Shown here: positions 25,829-34,266 of the stretch, one piece after another
Position numbering within the stretch: the stretch's first letter is position 1
How the letters are laid out: every line of letters starts with the position of its first letter
DNA from: Chitinophagaceae bacterium UBA4411
GTDB lineage: Bacteria; Bacteroidota; Bacteroidia; Chitinophagales; Chitinophagaceae
NCBI GenBank assembly: GCA_002400415.1
Contig: DGQP01000007.1
Location: 276,348 to 340,347 of the forward strand
DNA: 64,000 bases
Direction of reading: 5' to 3'
Program-made: the position numbers and the translations under genes
Notes under the pieces: generated by a model
Seen by the model: the letters and a program-made list of their open reading frames with translations, nothing else
What the model was told of the DNA's origin: nothing
Databases searched by the model: none

Positions 25829-26647
25829 ATGATGTTCTTTAAAACCCACAGAGGTCAGGTTGTCCTCAATTTCATATTCGCTTTTTTTGCTGCTATAGTA
25901 ATTCTAGGGGCGTTATTCAAAATCCGTCACTGGCCTGCTGCCGATGAAATGATTACAGCCGGTCTGTTGGCTGAGGTAATTGTGTTCTTAGTGATGGCCC
26001 TATTGGTACCTCCTCCTGAAGAACCCCATTGGCAACGTTATTTTCCGGATATTAATGTTCACCCTGACCTTGACCCTAACTTCAAGCCTACACCGCTTAC
26101 TTTACCGGGAGCCAGCACCGGCAATCCAGCGCTGAACAAACTGGAGGATATGCTGAAAGATGCTGATATCACACCGGCTAACTTAGGTCGCCTGGGTGAG
26201 AACTTCAAAAAATTAGGTGGCACCGTTGATAAAATGGCTGACATCACGGATGTTGTTGCCGCTACCGGTGACTATACTGCTAAAACCAAAGAAGCTTCTG
26301 CTGCCTTAGGCCAGATGAAAGACGCTTATGTTGGTGCTGCTAACAGTATTCAGCACTTCAACCAGGCTGCGGACGGCACTAAACAATTCCATGAGCAGGT
26401 GCAGGTATTAACAAAGAACCTGTCTTCCCTGAACACTATTTACGAGCTGGAATTACAGGATACTAATAATCACCTGAAGGCCATGAATAAATTCTACAGC
26501 AACCTTACACAAGCTTCTGAAGCCATGCAGGGTAGTGTGGAAGATGCCAAGAAAGCACAAGACCAGATTGCTTTACTGGCGAATAACCTGGGCCGCCTGA
26601 ATAATATTTATGGCAATATGCTCAGTGCTATGCAGGGTCGCAACTAA
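25829..26647 (+). CDS. gldL: gliding motility / T9SS motor protein GldL
   Basis: A 272-residue inner-membrane protein with transmembrane helices at about 11-31 and 42-60. The conserved cytoplasmic turn is GALFKIRHWPAADE, and Glu49 lies inside the second helix. Studies of GldL put a functionally important glutamate there for proton use. A long cytoplasmic tail with heptad-like helices (about 100-272) follows. GldL forms the pentameric stator of the proton-driven motor with a GldM dimer. It lies between gldK (118 bases upstream, with a terminator-like hairpin) and gldM (117 bases downstream). Confidence 0.95.
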   Translation: MMFFKTHRGQVVLNFIFAFFAAIVILGALFKIRHWPAADEMITAGLLAEVIVFLVMALLVPPPEEPHWQRYFPDINVHPDLDPNFKPTPLTLPGASTGNPALNKLEDMLKDADITPANLGRLGENFKKLGGTVDKMADITDVVAATGDYTAKTKEASAALGQMKDAYVGAANSIQHFNQAADGTKQFHEQVQVLTKNLSSLNTIYELELQDTNNHLKAMNKFYSNLTQASEAMQGSVEDAKKAQDQIALLANNLGRLNNIYGNMLSAMQGRN

Positions 26648-26764
26648 AAATAAACTAACGGTACAAGGGTTCGTTTAAATTCCGTATCCGTATCCCGTGA
26701 TTTTTGAAAGTCACCATTTCTAAAACCAGTTCCGTAAACGCGGAATAAAAAAACATAAATCGTC

Positions 26765-28300
26765 ATGTCTTTACCTAAAGAGCCACGGCAAAAGATGATC
26801 AACATGATGTACCTCGTTCTGACGGCCCTCCTGGCCCTGAACGTGTCATCAGAGATTCTGAATGCCTTCAAAACGGTAAATAATAGCCTGGAAAAGACTA
26901 ATACCACGGTAGACAAATCTTCGCAAACGGTATTTGAGTCTTTGACTGAGAAAATGTCTGATCCCACTTCTATGGTGAAGGCCCAATACTGGCAGCCCAA
27001 AGCCAAACAAGTAATGGATCTTTCCAAGGAGATATTTACATATATACAAGGATACAAAGACCAGATATTAAAAGAAGCAGGTGGAGATCCCAATAATAAG
27101 GATAAAACCTTCAAGGAAGATAACCTGGATATTGCCACCCGTATCATGGTGGAAAAAGGGGAGGGTAAAAAACTCTATGCAGCATTAGAGAAATATAAAA
27201 AGGATGTACTGGCGGTTGACCCTGCTATTGATTCAGCCTTTAAAAATGGTCTGCAGATTGACCTGACCATGCCTCCGACAAAAAACAAGGGTAATAACAG
27301 CTGGGAGGCTGCTTATTTCAGAATGGTACCTACTGTCGCAGCTATGACGATCTTGAGTAAATTCCAGAACGACATTAAAACAACAGAGAATAAAGTTGTT
27401 TCTTTTTGCCATGAACAAGTAGGTAAGGTAACTGTTCGCTTCGATACCTACGCTGCTATTATCGGTCAAAGTTCTAATTACCTGATGCCCGGGCAAGATA
27501 TTGAAATCACTGCAGGTGTGGGTGCCTTTAGTAAACAAGCTTTGCCGGTGATAACAATTGGCGGGCAAAATGTAACTATAGGGGAAGATGGTGCAGCACA
27601 TACCAAATTACCCGCTGGCGCCATAGGTAACCGTACTATACCTGTAAGAATTGCTTATAAGGATCAGGATGGTAAGGATCAGCTAATTGAAAAAAATATC
27701 GAATATACTGTTGGTCAGGCTAATGCTTCTATTGCGTTGGATAAAATGAATGTCCTCTACATTAATGTTGATAACCCTCTTTCCATCGCTGCTAGCGGTG
27801 GCGGAGATGATAAAATACAGGTCAGTATTTCAGGCGGCGGCGGGGCCATTAACAGGGTTGGTAATGGTAAATACAACGCCCGTGTTAACAGTGTAACCGA
27901 TGATTGTAAGATCACTGTATCGGTAGATGGAAAAGTCGCCGGAGTTTCCCAATTCCGTGTAAGAACCATTCCTGATCCTGCAGCTACAGTTGGAGCATTT
28001 CCAAGTGGTGAAAATGTGCCTGCCGGGGCTTTCAAAGCTCAGGCAGGGGTATCTGCCTGGATCAAAGATTTTCCTTTTGAATTGAAATATACCGTACAAA
28101 GTTTCGTTGTAGAAGCTGATGATCCTGAAACAGGAGATATCATTGAAGCGCCTTGTACGGGTAATACCTGGAGTCCGAAAGCTCAGTCAGCTATTAACAA
28201 GTTAAGGAGCGGTTCTCTGATTACTATCCGTGATATCCGTGCTATCGGGCCTGACGGAAGGGTAAGGAAACTGCCGGGTATTTATTACAACATCAGATAA
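26765..28300 (+). CDS. gldM: gliding motility / T9SS motor protein GldM
   Basis: A 511-residue protein. A short cytoplasmic N-terminus EPRQKMINMMY (with the conserved Arg8) leads into one transmembrane helix (about 13-30). A large periplasmic part of four domains follows (D1 about 35-225, D2-D4 thereafter). GldM spans the periplasm and transmits motor movement from GldL to the GldK/GldN ring. The length is typical. The stop lies 11 bases before gldN, so gldM and gldN are certainly co-transcribed. Confidence 0.95.
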   Translation: MSLPKEPRQKMINMMYLVLTALLALNVSSEILNAFKTVNNSLEKTNTTVDKSSQTVFESLTEKMSDPTSMVKAQYWQPKAKQVMDLSKEIFTYIQGYKDQILKEAGGDPNNKDKTFKEDNLDIATRIMVEKGEGKKLYAALEKYKKDVLAVDPAIDSAFKNGLQIDLTMPPTKNKGNNSWEAAYFRMVPTVAAMTILSKFQNDIKTTENKVVSFCHEQVGKVTVRFDTYAAIIGQSSNYLMPGQDIEITAGVGAFSKQALPVITIGGQNVTIGEDGAAHTKLPAGAIGNRTIPVRIAYKDQDGKDQLIEKNIEYTVGQANASIALDKMNVLYINVDNPLSIAASGGGDDKIQVSISGGGGAINRVGNGKYNARVNSVTDDCKITVSVDGKVAGVSQFRVRTIPDPAATVGAFPSGENVPAGAFKAQAGVSAWIKDFPFELKYTVQSFVVEADDPETGDIIEAPCTGNTWSPKAQSAINKLRSGSLITIRDIRAIGPDGRVRKLPGIYYNIR

Positions 28301-28311
28301 TAAAGAGAGTT

Positions 28312-29334
28312 ATGATAAACAAATTCATTCGTTTCGGTTGTGCGGCACTTTTGTTATGTGTGCTGGCTGATTCAGTGGCAGCACAGAGGGCTCCCCGCCG
28401 CAGAGGAGGTGGAACCACGCCGGCTAATCCAACCGGGGCTGAAGCACAGCAGCAGACTAATAATAACCAGCCGTCTAATTATAATCCTTACGGAAATATT
28501 CCTATCCGTGTAGATTCAAGTTCAGTCTCTGATACAATTGTCAAAAAATCGTTGCGTAATGACAATGCTTTTGATAAAAGTAACCTGACTGCGAGAACCC
28601 CCCTGGAATATGAACATCTTCGCTGGGATGATGCCTTGTTTGCTGAAAAAGTATGGCGTGAACTGGACCTGCGTGAAAAAATGAACCAGGTGTTCCGCTA
28701 CGATGCGCAAAGTGATAACGGAAGTGAGTTATTCATCAATATGTTGTTAAAGGCGGTGAATACCGGACAGGTAACAGCATTCTCTGATGAAAGATTTACC
28801 ACACCGATGACAATGACTGAAATCCAGCAATTGACGGTTGGGTCTGCAGATACTGTAGCTAAGACTGACGTTAATGACCCCAGTAAGGTGATCGAATATG
28901 TTGTTACAAGATCCAGTTTTGATGGTAAAAGCGTAATGAAACTCAGAATCAAAGAAGAATGGGTTTTTGACAGGGAAGCCAGCAGAATGTTTGTAAGAAT
29001 ATTAGGATTGGCTCCGTTAAAATCAATTTTAGGTCCTAACGGCCAGGAAAGAGGTAGTTCGGTTATGTTCTGGGTATATTATCCTGACCTTCGCCCCATG
29101 CTGGCAAAAGCAGAGGTATACAACCCCAAGAATATGGGACAAAGCCGCCAGACCTGGGAAGAATTGTTTGAAAGCAGGATGTTCAGCAGTTATATTGTAA
29201 AATCAACAATTGACAATGCTGCTAATAAAACGTTGAAGCAAATCTACCCGAGAGACCCGATCCTGGCTCTTCTGGAAGGGGATAATATCAAGGATAAAAT
29301 CTTTAATTACGAACAGGATCTCTGGTCCTATTAA
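28312..29334 (+). CDS. gldN: gliding motility / T9SS ring protein GldN
   Basis: A 340-residue exported protein. The signal peptide is about residues 1-25 (ending DSVAAQ), followed by a basic then Gln/Asn-rich low-complexity linker (about 26-62) before the conserved domain (LRWDDALFAEKVWRELDLREKMN). PorN/GldN partners PorK/GldK in the periplasmic ring of the type IX system. It is the last gene of the cluster and ends 28 bases before a strong terminator. Confidence 0.94.
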   Translation: MINKFIRFGCAALLLCVLADSVAAQRAPRRRGGGTTPANPTGAEAQQQTNNNQPSNYNPYGNIPIRVDSSSVSDTIVKKSLRNDNAFDKSNLTARTPLEYEHLRWDDALFAEKVWRELDLREKMNQVFRYDAQSDNGSELFINMLLKAVNTGQVTAFSDERFTTPMTMTEIQQLTVGSADTVAKTDVNDPSKVIEYVVTRSSFDGKSVMKLRIKEEWVFDREASRMFVRILGLAPLKSILGPNGQERGSSVMFWVYYPDLRPMLAKAEVYNPKNMGQSRQTWEELFESRMFSSYIVKSTIDNAANKTLKQIYPRDPILALLEGDNIKDKIFNYEQDLWSY

Positions 29335-29361
29335 GTGTAAAAAATACACGCCTGAAATAGC

Positions 29362-29396
29362 AATAAAAATGCCCCGTTTAACGGGGCATTTTTATT
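29362..29396 (+). terminator. intrinsic terminator of the gldKLMN operon
   Basis: AATAAAAATGCCCCG and CGGGGCATTTTTATT form a long perfect stem around TTTAA, with the T-tract in the 3' arm. Being symmetrical in A/T, it could act in both directions. Confidence 0.9.
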
Positions 29397-29519
29397 GCTT
29401 AAACCTTTCAAAACAAAAGAATTAAAAAAAGTTTTCAAAATCGTAAAAGTCCTATAGGAAAGTTGAATAAATGTCGTATTTTCGTCTCGGTTTTTCATAG
29501 GATATTGGATTTTAAAAAC

Positions 29520-29552
29520 GGGGCTGGATTTCTATCCTGGCCCCATTTTTTT
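29520..29552 (+). terminator. second terminator-like hairpin in the 29.4-29.58 kb gap
   Basis: GGGGC...GGAT / ATCC...GCCCC forms a hairpin with a small internal loop, followed by A and a run of eight T on the plus strand. No plus-strand gene precedes it after the gldN terminator, so it could end a short unannotated RNA or be a backup terminator. The 120 bases before it hold no credible ORF. Confidence 0.5.
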
Positions 29553-29578
29553 TGTCTTTACCCAAGTGCTGTTGAATA

Positions 29579-31378
29579 TCAGTTTTTGAAATGTGTTGCA
29601 ATGATTTTTGCTTTAGCTTTTCCTACCAGCTTTTCCAATTCTTCTTCTGTTTGCTGACTTACATTTTTAACCGATCTTAATTCTTTTAATAATAAATCAG
29701 CTGTTGTCTTGCCAATACCAGGAATATCTTCCAGCTCATTTTTAAAGGTACCTTTACTGCGTTGCTGCCGGTGGAATGTAATGCCGAAACGATGCACTTC
29801 ATCCCTGATGCGGCGGATCAGTTTCAGGCTTTCACTGTTAAAGGGAAGTTTCAGTGATTCCTGGTCGCCGCTAAAGAATATTTCCTCCTCGTTTTTAGCC
29901 AAACCCACCAGGGTTGTGCTGCCAACAAGCTCCAGTTCCCGGATCGCCTCCATAGCAGCACTTAGCTGCCCTTTACCGCCATCTATAATCACTAACTGCG
30001 GAAAATCCTGTTTCTCTTCTTTAAGCCGCTTATAACGCCTGTAAACAGCTTCCTTCATCGTGGCAAAATCATTGATGCCTTCTACCGTCTTTACATTAAA
30101 ATGCCGGTAATCTTTTTTGCTGGGCTCGCCATTTTTAAAGCATACCATGGCTGACACCGGGTAGCTACCCTGGAAATTGGAGTTATCAAAGCACTCGATG
30201 TGCACCGGGGTCTCCTGCAATTGGAGGTCGGATTGCAATTTCAGTAACAGGTTTGTTTTACTGCCCTGTTTCAGGTCCAGTTTAAGTCGTTCCTTCGCCC
30301 TGATTTCTTCTATAAAATAGTTGACATTCTTTTCTGAAAGTTCCAGCAGCTTTTTCCTGTCACCACCTTTGGGTACAGTTATAGTTACTTCAGTTTGCGG
30401 GAACTCAATGTTAAACGGAATTACAATCTCAGGGGCATCACTATTAAATGTTGCCCGGAGCTGCGCTATGGTGAAGCTTAATATTTCTTCAGGGGGTTCA
30501 TCCAGGTGTGTTTCCACTTTATTGGTCTGTGTTTGTACAATGGTGCCTTCCCGTACCATCAGGAAATTGACATACGCAATATCTTTTTCTTTAACAATCG
30601 AGAATACGTCCATATTACCCGCCTTTGCATTGGCCACAACAGATTTTGACTGGTAATTCTCCAGGAACTCGATTTTTTTCCGGGTCAGCTCTGCTTTTTC
30701 AAAAGCCAGGTTGGCTGCATGCTCCTTCATCTCTTCCTTAAAGTGACGGATAACCGGGGATAAACTTCCTTTTAAAAGATTTTTTAATAATAATAAATTC
30801 TCCCTGTAGTCTTCTGCTGTTTGCAGCCCTTCGCAGGGGCCTTTGCAATTCCCCAAATGATACTCAAGGCAAACTTTGAACTTACCTTTTTGGATGTTTT
30901 TATCTGTGAGATTCAATGAACAATTCCTGAGTTGGATAGTCTGCTTAATGAATTCCATTAATTCCCGTACTCTTTTCACTGAAGTATACGGGCCGAGATA
31001 TTCAGACCCGTCCATGATCTTCTTACGTGTAAGAAAGACCCTTGGGAAAGGCTCATTCTTAATGACAATGAATGGATAGGTTTTATCATCTTTCAGGTTG
31101 ATATTGAAACGGGGCTGAAATTGTTTGATCAACGAATTTTCCAGCAAAAAGGCATCTTGCTCTGAATCTACAATGGTAAACTCAATCCTGTTGATCCGCT
31201 GTACCAGTTCATGTGTTTTGTAACTGGTAAATGTTTTGGTAAAATAAGAGCTGATTCTTTTGCGCAGGTTTTTCGCCTTGCCGACATACAGCAATTCATT
31301 ACTGCTGTCAAAGTACTTATAGATACCCGGCTGATGCGGTATCGTGGTAGCGATATGTTGAAAATCGGCTGCCGTCAT
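29579..31378 (-). CDS. uvrC: excinuclease ABC subunit C
   Basis: The 599-residue UvrC protein makes the two incisions in nucleotide-excision repair together with UvrB. The GIY-YIG nuclease domain is at about 13-95 (PGIYKYFDSSNELLYVGKAKNLRKR). A cluster of cysteines follows (CLEYHLGNCKGPCEG), then the UVR segment (about 205-240). The RNase-H-like endonuclease domain contains ECFDNSNFQGSYPVSAMV, VIDGGKGQL and DEVHRFGITFHR. A C-terminal helix-hairpin-helix pair includes LEDIPGIGKTTADLLL. Full length, no defects. The start overlaps the upstream lipoprotein gene by four bases (ATGA), so the two are coupled. Confidence 0.96.
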   Translation of the reverse strand: MTAADFQHIATTIPHQPGIYKYFDSSNELLYVGKAKNLRKRISSYFTKTFTSYKTHELVQRINRIEFTIVDSEQDAFLLENSLIKQFQPRFNINLKDDKTYPFIVIKNEPFPRVFLTRKKIMDGSEYLGPYTSVKRVRELMEFIKQTIQLRNCSLNLTDKNIQKGKFKVCLEYHLGNCKGPCEGLQTAEDYRENLLLLKNLLKGSLSPVIRHFKEEMKEHAANLAFEKAELTRKKIEFLENYQSKSVVANAKAGNMDVFSIVKEKDIAYVNFLMVREGTIVQTQTNKVETHLDEPPEEILSFTIAQLRATFNSDAPEIVIPFNIEFPQTEVTITVPKGGDRKKLLELSEKNVNYFIEEIRAKERLKLDLKQGSKTNLLLKLQSDLQLQETPVHIECFDNSNFQGSYPVSAMVCFKNGEPSKKDYRHFNVKTVEGINDFATMKEAVYRRYKRLKEEKQDFPQLVIIDGGKGQLSAAMEAIRELELVGSTTLVGLAKNEEEIFFSGDQESLKLPFNSESLKLIRRIRDEVHRFGITFHRQQRSKGTFKNELEDIPGIGKTTADLLLKELRSVKNVSQQTEEELEKLVGKAKAKIIATHFKN

Positions 31379-31959
31379 TGATTGGCTGGTTCATTCCAGA
31401 TCACTTTTACGGTTGATATCCTCTCTTCTTGCCCGGGCAATTGCCTGATAGTGGTTACCTGGAAACTCCTGTCCACCTGCCAGAGCATTCTTTTTTGCAC
31501 AATGCTGTCCTTCGAATTAAGCAGGTAGTCGATATATAATGTCTTCACAATAGCATCTCCGCCACCCAGGTTCGGTTTCACATGCATTTCCTGCCGTTGT
31601 ATTACTGCTTTAGAGGGATCTGAGGGCAAATAGGTAATAATAGCCCTGTCCATTTCTTCGTCATAGCGGGACTCTTCCCGGTATTTTTTGCGGTATTTCT
31701 TTTCTGCAATATCCGGCAGGTCGAGAAAATCTTTGGCAAGGGTTCTGAACTCTTCTCTTTTCACATAAGTGGTATCGGTGTGTGTACTATCAATTATGTC
31801 AAGTTTAATGATCGGGTACAGCGATGTATCTACCCCCGCCACCTGTGAATTAATATAGGAATGAATTGAAATAAATTTTTTGGCCGCATCTTCTTTCTCG
31901 TCTTTACAACCGGCTATCAGCAGCAGGGTCAGGCCGGCTATGAGGATCTTTTTTTTCAT
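31375..31959 (-). CDS. lipoprotein of unknown function coupled to uvrC
   Basis: A 194-residue lipoprotein with a clear signal peptide and lipobox LIAGC (Cys18), followed by an acidic/basic linker (KDEKEDAAKK). The mature part has no motif I recognise. It contains a highly charged helix (RKKYREESRYDEEMDRA) and a C-terminal beta-rich section. Its stop overlaps the uvrC start by four bases, which suggests co-translation, though a DNA-repair role for an exported lipoprotein is unlikely; shared transcription may be incidental. Confidence 0.75.
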   Translation of the reverse strand: MKKKILIAGLTLLLIAGCKDEKEDAAKKFISIHSYINSQVAGVDTSLYPIIKLDIIDSTHTDTTYVKREEFRTLAKDFLDLPDIAEKKYRKKYREESRYDEEMDRAIITYLPSDPSKAVIQRQEMHVKPNLGGGDAIVKTLYIDYLLNSKDSIVQKRMLWQVDRSFQVTTIRQLPGQEERISTVKVIWNEPANQ

Positions 31960-31988
31960 GCCCTAAAATTAGTGTAAAACAAAACTTC

Positions 31989-32026
31989 AAAAAAAATCCC
32001 GGCCACAGCGGAGTGCAGACCGGGAT
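31989..32026 (-). terminator. intrinsic terminator after the anti-sigma/barrel gene
   Basis: On the minus strand ATCCCGG and CCGGGAT flank a 17-base loop and run into eight T. It closes the sigma/anti-sigma operon. Confidence 0.85.
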
Positions 32027-32055
32027 ATCTTAGCAAAGCGAGCAGTTAGTATCGG

Positions 32056-33489
32056 TTACTGATTCAGGGTAATACCGATTTTAAGACCAAAATCAAACAG
32101 ATTTTCTTTCACGGGGTATTTATTTTCAAAGCTTGACCGGATCTGGTAGCGGATTTGTGGTCCCACCTGCCATTTTGTTTTACCGGTACCGTAACTCATA
32201 AAAGCTTCAAAGCTTGTATTCATATTCCAGTTCCGTGTCAGTGAAGGGACTTTTACATAATTCTTGAAATCGGTTGAAAGCAGGTAGGTCCTGTCGCTGA
32301 TAATATAGGTTGGCTGGATGGTTGCCGCAATTCCAAAATAATTGGCACTGTTCTTACCGGGAACGAGTTTGAATTCAACACCAACTGGCAGCGATGCAGA
32401 ATAATAAAGATTTTGCAACCAGTTAGCTCTGTTACCACTCCGGGTACGATAAGTTGTTTCTCTTGAAATAGAACTGTTAGAGCCTGCATCCAGGGCAATG
32501 GTAGCAATTTCTCCCGGGTAAGTGTAGGCTTTGATATCATAACGGCTTACATTAAATTGTAAGCCAGCCTTAACCTGCAGGTTTTTTGTGAGCGGGTATT
32601 TCGCTGCGAATCCCAGTTCGAGGCCGATATCGGGTTTGTGTATCACCACGTTTTTCACGTCATTGTAAGCAGCAAAAGCAGGGACACTACCCGCAGAGGC
32701 TGCAGATTGTAAAAATCCCTTGTTCTCCGACAGTTTACGGTAGCTGACAGTTGGGGCAATATATACCTGGTAAGCTATTTTTCTCGCCAGTTTACCTTTT
32801 TTGAAACTATTCACAACGCTTTCAATAGTCAGGGGGTACTCAGAAAACTGCTCATTAGGTTTAGCATGTACTATTTTCTTCTCATCAGTTGAGGGGGTAA
32901 TCTGTTCTGCAGCCAATTCTTTTTGTTTTGAACCAACTGTTACATAAGACGGCCTGGAAAGGGAGTTGTTCGTATACAAGTCTTTCGGGCTCTTATTGTC
33001 AAGTGAGGTCTTCAAAGCTTTGACGGGCTCCGGCTCCGCTACATCGTTAACAGCAGATTTTACAATAGTACCTTGTTCTGTTTCCAGGCGGTTTGTATTA
33101 TTGGTATTGATGGTTTGTAATCCTGTAGCGGAATTATTGTCAAAATTCAAAGGGCGGCTGATTGCAATGTCTGTTGCCGGCCTGGATAAAGAAACGGGTT
33201 CTTTATTAATTGTTGCTTGTTTATTCGCTGTGAAGGGTAAGCTGCCAGTTGTTGAAAGTACCTGTTGAGTCGGGGCCTGTTTGTTCGGAGTAGTGGTCAA
33301 CATGACTAAGGCGACACCGGCACCTGTTAAAAGTAGTAGAAAAGCCAGCCCCCAGCCATACCATCTGCGGCGTGTGTGTAATGCTTTGTCAATGCCCGCC
33401 CATACTTTATCGGAAGGAAACATCCGGTATTGGTCTGCATTCTGCTTTACAAACTGCTCAAAATCCCTGTTATTATAATTACTCTCCAT
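32056..33489 (-). CDS. anti-sigma-type membrane protein with C-terminal beta-barrel-like domain
   Basis: A 477-residue protein. Residues 1-42 are a charged cytoplasmic segment (RDFEQFVKQNADQYRMFPSDKVWAGIDKAL) like short Bacteroidota anti-sigma domains. One transmembrane helix lies at about 43-64. A long Thr/Asn/Lys-rich linker spans about 65-235. The C-terminal part (about 240-477) has alternating-hydrophobic strands typical of outer-membrane beta-barrel (PorT-like) folds, such as KNLQVKAGLQFNVSRYDIKAY and KWQVGPQIRYQIRSSF. The gene begins 35 bases after the ECF sigma gene, so it is probably the sigma factor's regulator. An inner-membrane anchor joined to a barrel-like domain is puzzling, as discussed in the findings. 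Confidence 0.7.
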   Translation of the reverse strand: MESNYNNRDFEQFVKQNADQYRMFPSDKVWAGIDKALHTRRRWYGWGLAFLLLLTGAGVALVMLTTTPNKQAPTQQVLSTTGSLPFTANKQATINKEPVSLSRPATDIAISRPLNFDNNSATGLQTINTNNTNRLETEQGTIVKSAVNDVAEPEPVKALKTSLDNKSPKDLYTNNSLSRPSYVTVGSKQKELAAEQITPSTDEKKIVHAKPNEQFSEYPLTIESVVNSFKKGKLARKIAYQVYIAPTVSYRKLSENKGFLQSAASAGSVPAFAAYNDVKNVVIHKPDIGLELGFAAKYPLTKNLQVKAGLQFNVSRYDIKAYTYPGEIATIALDAGSNSSISRETTYRTRSGNRANWLQNLYYSASLPVGVEFKLVPGKNSANYFGIAATIQPTYIISDRTYLLSTDFKNYVKVPSLTRNWNMNTSFEAFMSYGTGKTKWQVGPQIRYQIRSSFENKYPVKENLFDFGLKIGITLNQ

Positions 33490-33524
33490 AACCAGTCAGT
33501 AATTTAGGATACGTATTATGTTAA

Positions 33525-34106
33525 TTATCTCTGGCTAACGGCGGCAAGCCAATCGGTCTGTTGTTTTGGTTTCAGCAATATTCTTTTTCGTACTAATATA
33601 TCTTCCAGCATAGCCCTGGCTCTGGTGTACTGGCTACGACTGGTACTTTCTTCAATGTCCAGCATGCCGGCAATCTCCCTGTGGCTGTATCCTTCCACAG
33701 CATACAGGTTCAGAACTGTCCGGTAACCAATCGGCAGAAGGCGGATACATTCAACCACCTGTTTTGCCTGGATGATAGCCGAAACGCTCTCTTCCCTCAC
33801 CTGTACTCCCGTTGCGTGGATAATATCCACACTTTCACTGAACTTCTTATTCTTTTTGAGGATGTTAATGCAGGTATGAACAATAATCCGGCGAATCCAG
33901 CCTTCAAATGCCCCCCTGTTTTCGAAAGTATGTATTTGTAAAAAGACCTTGATAAAGCCCTCCTGTAACATATCTTCCGCGTCCTCCCGGTTGTGTGCAA
34001 AACGATAACAAACGGCCAGCATTTTAGGGCTGTACCGGTTGTACAACTCCCGCTGGGCAGTGGTATCATTATTCAAACATCCTTTTAAGATGGCTTCCTC
34101 GGTCAT
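33525..34106 (-). CDS. ECF-type RNA polymerase sigma factor
   Basis: A 193-residue sigma-70-family factor with region 2 (EDAEDMLQEGFIKVFLQIHTF and WIRRIIVHTCINILKK) and region 4 (LPIGYRTVLNLYAVEGYSHREIAGMLDIEESTSRSQYTRAR, helix-turn-helix). It lacks regions 1.1 and 3, as ECF factors do. The adjacent membrane protein on the same operon is the likely anti-sigma factor. The regulon cannot be inferred; such pairs often control cell-envelope genes or their own operon. Confidence 0.93.
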   Translation of the reverse strand: MTEEAILKGCLNNDTTAQRELYNRYSPKMLAVCYRFAHNREDAEDMLQEGFIKVFLQIHTFENRGAFEGWIRRIIVHTCINILKKNKKFSESVDIIHATGVQVREESVSAIIQAKQVVECIRLLPIGYRTVLNLYAVEGYSHREIAGMLDIEESTSRSQYTRARAMLEDILVRKRILLKPKQQTDWLAAVSQR

Positions 34107-34224
34107 AAATTCCCTTTGGTTGCCTGTAATTTAGACAATTTTCAGGTACAAATGCTGCACGGGGTTGTAAAATTTGGGCAGTATAAACACCCGGATTGGG
34201 AGAAAAAAATCAGGATTCATCTAT

Positions 34225-34259
34225 AAAAATAAAGCCTGCGGAAGGCAGGCTTTATTTTT
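34225..34259 (-). terminator. intrinsic terminator after the haemoglobin-type TonB receptor
   Basis: AAAAATAAAGCCTGC and GCAGGCTTTATTTTT form a 15-bp perfect stem with a five-base loop. With U-rich arms on both strands it can end the receptor operon and possibly act bidirectionally. Confidence 0.88.
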
Positions 34260-34266
34260 CAGAGGG

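Noticed and set aside
32253..32540. Antisense gene inside the anti-sigma/barrel gene
   Set aside because: Long open frames opposite or out of frame with real genes are common here; none shows a family motif or start context, so all such shadows were left out.
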